From DASYVD01 sp050693035 (GTDB taxonomy: Bacteria; Actinomycetota; UBA4738; CALAEC01), in contig JBOGWB010000040.1 in NCBI GenBank assembly GCA_050693035.1, positions 1 to 10,869 on the forward strand: a stretch of DNA of 10,869 nt. Direction: 5' to 3'. The notes under the pieces are model-generated. The model was not told the origin of the DNA, did no database searches, and saw nothing but the letters and a program-made list of their open reading frames with translations. This document shows positions 6,306 through 10,869 of this stretch, piece by piece. Every line of letters starts with the position of its first letter. Position 1 is the first letter of the stretch. Both the position numbers and the translations under genes were made by a program.

Positions 6306-6698
6306 GCCTGCCGGAGGGCGGCGCTGCTTGAACGCCAATCCCGATGAGTTTCGCGACGCCAGCCGGTCCATCGATCCGCCCAACGGCCCAGCCGGTGCCT
6401 GAAGAGGCGAGGCAACGTCAGCTTCAAGGTCGACGGGCTAGATCTGAACACCGTGAACGGCAGCGACCTCCGCCCGGGTGGGCGGGGAATCAACCTCTGC
6501 GTAGGTTGCTTGCAGCGACTACCAGCGTCTTTAGCACTCGCTTGCCGCGAGCGCCAGCACTTCGTGCGTGCTTTTAGGTGTCAGGGGTTGGCACGGATGG
6601 CACCCGCCAGCTTCAAGCATCGGAGCCTCCACGGCCGGGGCGGTTGAGATCGAGGTTCGGGGAATGATTCGAGGCAGGACCGGCAAAGTGAGCTGGCG
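6306..6698. other. gap without a convincing gene
   Basis: About 390 bases between the cyclase and SagB-type genes. Short frames exist (for example one reading KVDGLDLNTVNGSDLRPGG near 6427-6485), but none has a good start, a ribosome site and family character together. CAGCTTCAAG occurs twice (6419-6428 and 6608-6617). The only structure I can name is the weak terminator-like hairpin near 6556. The sequence has the look of decayed coding DNA. Confidence 0.5.
6556..6575 (+). terminator. weak terminator-like hairpin
   Basis: AGCAC (6556-6560) pairs with GTGCT (6568-6572) around a seven-base loop, followed by TTTT (6572-6575). A second stem (CTCGC/GCGAG, about 6538-6552) lies just before it. 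It could end transcription from the cyclase gene, but the stem is short and the distance (about 250 bases) long. Confidence 0.3.
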
Positions 6699-8267
6699 GT
6701 GACCGTGCTGCGCGAGTACCACGATCGGACCAAGCACTCTCCGGAGAGCGTGCGCCGGGCCATGCGGCGGCTCGACTGGGAGAACCGCCCCGACCCCCTG
6801 AAGCGATACCTCGGGCTGGAGCCGACGCCTCTTCCGGACCCACGTCCGACCGGCGTCCCCTGGCACGTCGCGCTCCGCAGTGACGGCGTCGAAGGGGACG
6901 CCAGGGTAACCCTTCACGTCCTCTCGCACCTCCTGTTCCATGCCGCCGGCGTCGTTCGCTCGATACGGACCCCCGATGGGGACATTCACTTCCGGACGTA
7001 CGCATCGGCGGGGGCCCTCTATCCCATCGAGGCCTACGTCGTCGCGGGAGACATCGAGGGACTCGACGCCGGCGTCTACCACTACGCCGCGCTCGAGCAC
7101 GGGCTGACGCCACTCCGGACCGGAGACTTCCGCGGCGCGCTCCCCCTCGCGGGAGCGCCTCCGGGGCGGGCCACCATCGCCCTGACCGGCATCCCATGGA
7201 GGACGGCGTGGAAATACGGGCCCCGAGGGTTCCGGCACCTGTACTGGGACACCGGAATGGTCCTCGCCAACCTCCTGGGAGCCGCGGGGGCTGACCGGCT
7301 CGATGCGAGGGTCCTCCTCGGGTTCGTGGACCAGGCCATGAACGATCTCCTGGGGATCGACGGCCTCACCGAGTTCGCCCTGTGCGCGGTGCCGCTCGGT
7401 CGGGACGAGGCACCGCCACCGCGACCGGTGGAGAAGCTCAGCCTCCCGGTGGCCCCGATCTCTCCGCGGCCCCGGCGCGACCCCCTGATCGAGCGGGCGC
7501 ACGCCGAGATGGTGCTGGCTTCAGGCCAGGAGGTGCAAAGGTTCCGCGCGGCCGCACGCCGCGAACCCGGTGGAGGGGGAGAGTTCGACTCGTCGGAGGG
7601 GTACAGGATCCCGCCGCTTCCGGCCTCAAGGCTCTCGCCGGATGCCTTCGAGGAGGTGGTTCGGCGACGCGGCTCGTCCAGGCGCCAGGCCCGCGACCCC
7701 ATAGATGCGCGGGAGTACGCCGCCATCGTCGATCTCGCTCTCGGCGGCATCCCGAGCGACTGGTCCGGAGCAGCCCTCACCGGCTTCCTGATCGCTAACG
7801 CGTTGGAGGACCTGTCGCCCGGGGCATACCGGTTCGGACCCGGGGGCCCCTTCGCGGGGATCCGGGAGGGCGATTTCCGGAGGAAGTCCGCGTTCCTGTG
7901 CCTCGAGCAGCGCCTCGCAGGCGAGGCCGCGAGCACGACGTTCCTCATGGCCGACCTCGACCGCGCCCTCAACGCCATGGGCGACCGGGGCTATGCCGCG
8001 GCCCAGCTCGAGGCAGCCGTGTCAGCTGGCCGCATGTACCTGGGCGCATACGCCCAGTGCCTCGGGGCCAGTGGGATCACCTTCTACGACGACGAAGCGC
8101 GGCGCTTCTTCGAGACCGTGCTCGAACCGATGCTCGCGGTGGTCATGGGCCCTGAGGGGGCGCGAGCATCCATCATCCGGTGTCGGCTTCGTCGCCTTGG
8201 CCGAGCACCGGGCGGTACGTGGCACCACCGCACAGCCGGCCAAGGTGTGATCGTGGATCAGGGATAA
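6699..8267 (+). CDS. SagB/ThcOx-type FMN dehydrogenase, two nitroreductase domains
   Basis: A 522-residue member of the SagB-type dehydrogenase family, which are FMN enzymes of the nitroreductase fold. In thiazole/oxazole-modified peptide pathways they oxidise azolines to azoles. Domain 1 (about residues 70-270) carries the family signature: SHLLFHAAGVVR, YASAGALYPIEAYVVA (101-116) and GVYHY, then HLYWDTGMVLANLL. Domain 2 (about 315-500) starts FEEVVRRRGSSR, as a nitroreductase repeat does, but lacks the SAGALYP motif, so it is probably the partner half without a full flavin site. The GTG start is the first with family context and its ribosome site is weak. The last ~30 residues after GPEGAR look like read-on. 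No YcaO cyclodehydratase or precursor peptide is visible nearby, so the substrate is unknown and may be a small molecule. Confidence 0.85.
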   Translation: MTVLREYHDRTKHSPESVRRAMRRLDWENRPDPLKRYLGLEPTPLPDPRPTGVPWHVALRSDGVEGDARVTLHVLSHLLFHAAGVVRSIRTPDGDIHFRTYASAGALYPIEAYVVAGDIEGLDAGVYHYAALEHGLTPLRTGDFRGALPLAGAPPGRATIALTGIPWRTAWKYGPRGFRHLYWDTGMVLANLLGAAGADRLDARVLLGFVDQAMNDLLGIDGLTEFALCAVPLGRDEAPPPRPVEKLSLPVAPISPRPRRDPLIERAHAEMVLASGQEVQRFRAAARREPGGGGEFDSSEGYRIPPLPASRLSPDAFEEVVRRRGSSRRQARDPIDAREYAAIVDLALGGIPSDWSGAALTGFLIANALEDLSPGAYRFGPGGPFAGIREGDFRRKSAFLCLEQRLAGEAASTTFLMADLDRALNAMGDRGYAAAQLEAAVSAGRMYLGAYAQCLGASGITFYDDEARRFFETVLEPMLAVVMGPEGARASIIRCRLRRLGRAPGGTWHHRTAGQGVIVDQG

Positions 8268-8278
8268 GAGGAGAGGGA

Positions 8279-8365
8279 TGGCTCACCCCCGATGAGGAGA
8301 TCGTCCGCCGAGCTTATGCGGCGCTCAACCGCGGGTACGTCGAAGGATTCGTCGGATCGGAGCAG
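8279..8365 (+). pseudogene. SnoaL-like protein, N-terminal remnant
   Basis: The frame reads LTPDEEIVRRAYAALNRG, then YVEGFVG, the characteristic first helix of SnoaL-like/nuclear-transport-factor-2 fold proteins (EIVRRAYEAFNRGDVE). The similarity stops after ~27 residues, where the family should continue for about 100 more. An ATG at 8278 with GGAGAGGG upstream is in a different frame from the remnant, so the start is also shifted. This is a broken gene, probably cut at a rearrangement point near 8365. Confidence 0.5.
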
Positions 8366-8401
8366 ACCGCACGATCCGCGGCCGCGCATAGTCGGAGTGG
8401 A

Positions 8402-8629
8402 TTACTCCGGGGTTTCGATGAGCCGCTGGCCCCGATTGGGGCAGGGCTGCTCGAAGGCCTCGGTGAACGCCCGCCCCGGGGGCGGGAGGACCTGGACGAA
8501 CGCGTACCGGTCGCATCCCAGGCACCCGAGCTGGGACGCGTGGCCGAGGTCGAGCCAGATCCCGAGCGTGTGGCCGTGGTCCCGCCCGATCCGATCGACC
8601 TCCGCCTTCAGCTCCTCCCTAGTGGTCAC
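8402..8629 (-). CDS. small hypothetical protein with Cys pair
   Basis: Unrecognised 75-residue protein. It begins with a helical stretch (residues 3-20, TREELKAEVDRIGRDHGH). Then comes LGCLGCDRYAFVQVLPPP, with Cys36-x2-Cys39, and a later Cys63 in EQPCPNRGQR. The Cys/His content (His18, His20, His30) would allow a small zinc site, but this is a guess. The GTG start at 8629 overlaps the TGA of the upstream small ORF by four bases (GTGA). The helix, the cysteine spacing and the lack of low-complexity sequence argue for a real gene. Confidence 0.5.
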   Translation of the reverse strand: MTTREELKAEVDRIGRDHGHTLGIWLDLGHASQLGCLGCDRYAFVQVLPPPGRAFTEAFEQPCPNRGQRLIETPE

Positions 8630-8835
8630 GGAACCAGCATACTGACCGCCTGGGGGCTCGCGCCCGTCGCGCCGGAACTGTGATGAGACGGGACCCGCGG
8701 CGGCGTCGTTTGGACCTCAATGATGGTTCCGCACGGGCAGGTGAGTCGCGCGTGGCGGAAGCTGCGAGCCGAAATCGTCCTGGTTCCGCCATCACGTCGA
8801 CCTCTCCGTCCCTCGCTCCTCGCTCCGGGCCCCAT
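8626..8835 (-). CDS. possible small ORF upstream of the Cys-pair protein
   Basis: A 69-residue frame whose stop TGA overlaps the GTG of the next gene. The middle reads SFRHARLTCPCGTIIEV, with a CPCG pair that looks like a designed protein segment. The flanks (Arg/Gly-rich before, Ser/Pro-rich after) look non-coding. The true start, if any, may be internal. The coupling is the main reason to list it; it could be a chance frame. Confidence 0.25.
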   Translation of the reverse strand: MGPGARSEGRRGRRDGGTRTISARSFRHARLTCPCGTIIEVQTTPPRVPSHHSSGATGASPQAVSMLVP

Positions 8836-8840
8836 CGGCC

Positions 8841-8862
8841 CCTGACCGGCGCCGGTGTCAGG
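8841..8862. other. strong near-palindromic hairpin
   Basis: CCTG (8841-8844) pairs with CAGG (8859-8862), and the perfect 12-base palindrome ACCGGCGCCGGT fills 8845-8856, with two bases bulged. It lies 45 bases beyond the stop of the minus-strand thioesterase gene, so it may mark its transcript end, but no T-run follows on the minus strand. On the plus strand a pyrimidine-rich stretch follows. Confidence 0.4.
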
Positions 8863-8907
8863 CTCGCGCTTTCGTCTTCTCGGCCCGATCGCGCCGTCAG
8901 GCGCCGA

Positions 8908-9276
8908 CTACGGTTCGGGGACGGAATTCGCCGGACGCTCGGCCCTGCGGAAGACCGTGCCGGTGAACACCGCGACCACGTCCGAGCCGGCGGTGACGGT
9001 CACCTCATAGGACGCGGTCCGGGTCCCGAGCGACAGCTCCCGGGCCTGCGCGATCAGGACGTCGCCGGCCGGCGCTGCCGTGGCGAAGTGGATCGAGGCC
9101 GCCACGGCCAGTGCCCGGGGGCCGTGGCTGTTCGAGGCGACCGCCAGGGCGGTATCGGCGAGGGCGAAGACGAACCCCCCGTGGGCGCTGCCAAGGAAGT
9201 TGCAATGCTCGGGGCGGACCGTGGCGCGCAGGCGGGCCGTGCCGGGACCCTTTCCGAGCAGCTCGAAGCCGAGCAC
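8908..9276 (-). CDS. PaaI-type hotdog-fold acyl-CoA thioesterase
   Basis: Cytoplasmic thioesterase of the PaaI/4HBT hotdog family, hydrolysing acyl-CoA thioesters. The frame shows FELLGKGPGTARLRATV, then RPEHCNFLGSAHGGFVFALAD, which carries the family's N-F-x-G-x-x-H-G-G active-site motif. Next come SNSHGPRALAVAASIHF, the strand GDVLIAQARELSLG and the end VVAVFTGTVFRR. It gives 122 aa from GTG 9276. This start has no ribosome site, and family character (HPDPLSEVLGF) begins some ten residues earlier, in frame back to about 9310. There a run of seven G (9318-9324, minus strand) separates it from a GTG that overlaps the TAG of the upstream gene but is in the wrong frame. With eight G the two would join. 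The true start is therefore uncertain. Confidence 0.7.
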   Translation of the reverse strand: MLGFELLGKGPGTARLRATVRPEHCNFLGSAHGGFVFALADTALAVASNSHGPRALAVAASIHFATAAPAGDVLIAQARELSLGTRTASYEVTVTAGSDVVAVFTGTVFRRAERPANSVPEP

Positions 9277-9325
9277 CTCGGAGAGGGGGTCTGGATGGTC
9301 CCGCCCGCGGGCGGCCGCCCCCCCA

Positions 9326-9715
9326 CTACGCGGTGGAGCAGGGCTCGTTGAAGTCGAACTCCTGGGCCGTGGGCCCCACGAAGAAATCCTCGAGCACCGA
9401 AGATCCGAGCGGCGCCTCCTCGTCCGGCTGGGCGATGATGGCCTCCCGCACCACCGTCTCGTTCGGGTCACCCGCGTACCGCCTGTCCGGCAGCGCGCCC
9501 TCGTAGCTCACGGTCACCTGCTCCACGGCGGCCAGGAGGCCCTCCCGGGTGAGGTCCCCGTTCTCGAAGGCCTGCTCCAGCCCCGCCTGCAGGGGGTAGG
9601 ACCAGATCCACCCGAAGGTGAAGCCGTCGTTCGCCGGCGGTTCGCCGCCGGTGGCCTGCTGCATCGCTTCGTGCGCCGGCGTTTCCGAGCCCCACGGGCC
9701 GTTAGAGATCTATCC
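9326..9715 (-). pseudogene. ABC-transporter substrate-binding protein, C-terminal stub
   Basis: Only the C-terminal ~125 residues of a periplasmic Leu/Ile/Val- or amide-binding type protein remain. The frame reads NGPWGSETPAHEAMQQATG, FTFGWIWSYPLQAGLEQAFE, GDLTREGLLAAVEQ, YEGALPDRRYAGDP and LGSSVLEDFFVGPTA, ending EPCSTA at TAG 9326. Such proteins are usually about 400 residues. The frame meets a TAG just before position 9710, and sequence upstream of it no longer resembles the family, so the 5' two-thirds were lost, probably at a recombination point near 9710-9716. An internal ATG (9664) exists, but a product from it would lack signal peptide and most of the ligand-binding lobes. Confidence 0.7.
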
Positions 9716-9716
9716 G

Positions 9717-9878
9717 GGCGTCCCAATGTCGGTGTTGACGTGGGACGAGTGGCGGATACTGCAGGGCCTGAACAGGTCGAGGACGTAAGCGGAGCAGACC
9801 GGGCCAGAGCGGACGCGGAGTGGGGTGGGACGCCAGCGGCGCTAGACACCTCCGGCGCGACGTGGCACGATCTCGCAG
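9717..9878. other. upstream region of the AraC gene, no gene seen
   Basis: About 160 bases between the truncated binding-protein gene and the AraC gene. TTGACG near 9736 is followed by GGATACTG, a possible but poorly spaced promoter for the AraC cluster. No tRNA, repeat or operator is obvious. Confidence 0.3.
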
Positions 9879-10322
<444 letters not shown>

Positions 10323-10332
10323 CCTGACCGCC

Positions 10333-10743
10333 ATGCACATCACCATTCACTCGTCGTTCCTCCCGCAGGACGACCCGGAGGCCGCCCTGGCCTTCTATCG
10401 CGACATACTCGGCTTCGAGGTTCGCAACGATGTCGAATACGGCGGGCTGCACTGGATCACCGTCGGCCCTCCCGGTCAGCCCGGTACGTCCGTCGTCCTT
10501 CATCCCCCGGCCGTCACCCCAGGCATCACCGAGGACGAGCGCCGCACCATCGTCGAGATGATGGCCAAGGGAACCTTCGCCATGATCAACCTCGCCACCG
10601 CGGACCTCGACGACACTTTCGCGAAGATCGAAGCCGGCGGCGCCGAGGTGGTCCAGGAACCGATCGACCAGCCCTACGGCATCCGCGACTGCGCCATCCG
10701 CGATCCCGCGGGCAACCTGATCCGGATCCAACAACTGCGCTGA
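10333..10743 (+). CDS. VOC (glyoxalase/bleomycin-resistance fold) protein
   Basis: A 136-residue vicinal-oxygen-chelate protein with two beta-alpha-beta3 modules. Module 1 starts HITIHSSFLPQDDPEAALAF, with the hallmark YRDILGFEV and GLHWITV. Module 2 reads FAMINLATADLDDTFAKIEA and ends in DPAGNLIRIQQ. In metal-dependent VOC enzymes a Glu usually follows GN in this last strand; here it is Arg, so the classical metal site seems incomplete. The role may be small-molecule binding or resistance rather than glyoxalase activity, and the substrate is unknown. It follows the AraC gene closely and precedes the cut gene at the window end. Confidence 0.85.
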   Translation: MHITIHSSFLPQDDPEAALAFYRDILGFEVRNDVEYGGLHWITVGPPGQPGTSVVLHPPAVTPGITEDERRTIVEMMAKGTFAMINLATADLDDTFAKIEAGGAEVVQEPIDQPYGIRDCAIRDPAGNLIRIQQLR

Positions 10744-10790
10744 TCGAACCGGCGGCTCCGACCCGCTGACACAAACGGAGGTGATTCGAG

Positions 10791-10869
10791 ATGGCCGATA
10801 GGAAGTCTGCAAAAAAGGGCGCGAAGAAATCGGCGTCCGTGGGATTCACGGCAGAGGAACGTGCGGCGA
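10791..10869 (+). CDS. partial CDS, probable DUF1801-type (iron-chaperone-like) protein
   Basis: Starts at ATG 10791 with GGAGGTGA seven bases upstream and runs off the window (26 residues seen). The Lys/Ala-rich opening (RKSAKKGAKKSAS) followed by GFTAEERAA is like the N-terminus of DUF1801 proteins, which often begin with a basic tail and then TAEERAAMKERA. AraC, VOC and DUF1801 genes often sit together in actinomycetes, which fits. With so little sequence the family call is tentative, but the gene start itself is well supported. Confidence 0.5.
   Translation, partial: MADRKSAKKGAKKSASVGFTAEERAA

Noticed and set aside
6475..6500. T-arm-like sequence on the minus strand (AGGTTGATTCC) suggesting a tRNA or tmRNA 3' end.
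   Set aside because: The loop lacks the C56 and A58 pattern, the flanking bases do not form a T stem, and no matching acceptor strand occurs 70-100 bases upstream. In particular it is not a tRNA-Sec.
8180..8683. Long plus-strand ORF covering the end of the SagB gene to 8683.
   Set aside because: Only the stretch 8279-8365 has protein-family character (SnoaL-like); the rest is antisense to the better-supported small minus-strand gene.

Overview
The window is high-GC DNA with frequent GTG/TTG starts, strong GGAGG ribosome sites and actinobacterial-type proteins: a class III cyclase, an SagB-type dehydrogenase, a GbsR regulator, an AraC/VOC pair and OsmC. It most likely comes from a soil or environmental actinomycete (Actinomycetota), possibly a deep lineage such as Thermoleophilia. 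That placement is inferred from protein character and composition, not from a marker gene.

Left part (1-3131, + strand). An IS1182-type insertion sequence fills the first ~1.55 kb. Its right end lies only 37 bases before an OsmC-family gene (1593-2060). The OsmC reading frame is complete except for one in-frame UGA exactly where the peroxidatic cysteine belongs (...AAAGG-UGA-LTGT...). The same frame continues with no other stop through the resolving CPV cysteine. A hairpin with a G in its apical loop sits 25 nt after the UGA, as a bacterial SECIS requires. I read it as a selenocysteine-containing OsmC peroxidase, the most notable item in the window. A seven-bladed Vgb-like beta-propeller lipoprotein follows 36 bases later and may be co-transcribed.

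Centre left (3236-4830, - strand). A three-gene operon runs GbsR/MarR-type regulator, then a soluble protein weakly like DUF2867, then a four-helix membrane protein. It has stop/SD and GTGA couplings. A TTGACA promoter element is overlapped by an imperfect 24-bp inverted repeat, a candidate autoregulatory operator.

Centre (4830-8267, + strand). A degenerate stretch is followed by a class III adenylate cyclase with all catalytic residues but an N-terminal HTH segment cut by an in-frame TAG. A ~390-base gap without a convincing gene follows, then a stand-alone two-domain SagB/nitroreductase-type dehydrogenase.

Right part (8268-9880) looks scarred. It holds a SnoaL-like N-terminal remnant, two small coupled minus-strand ORFs with cysteine pairs, a PaaI-type thioesterase whose start is disturbed by a seven-G tract, and the C-terminal stub of an ABC-transporter substrate-binding protein. 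The end (9879-10869, + strand) is an AraC regulator, a VOC/glyoxalase-fold protein, and the start of what looks like a DUF1801-type protein, probably one cluster.
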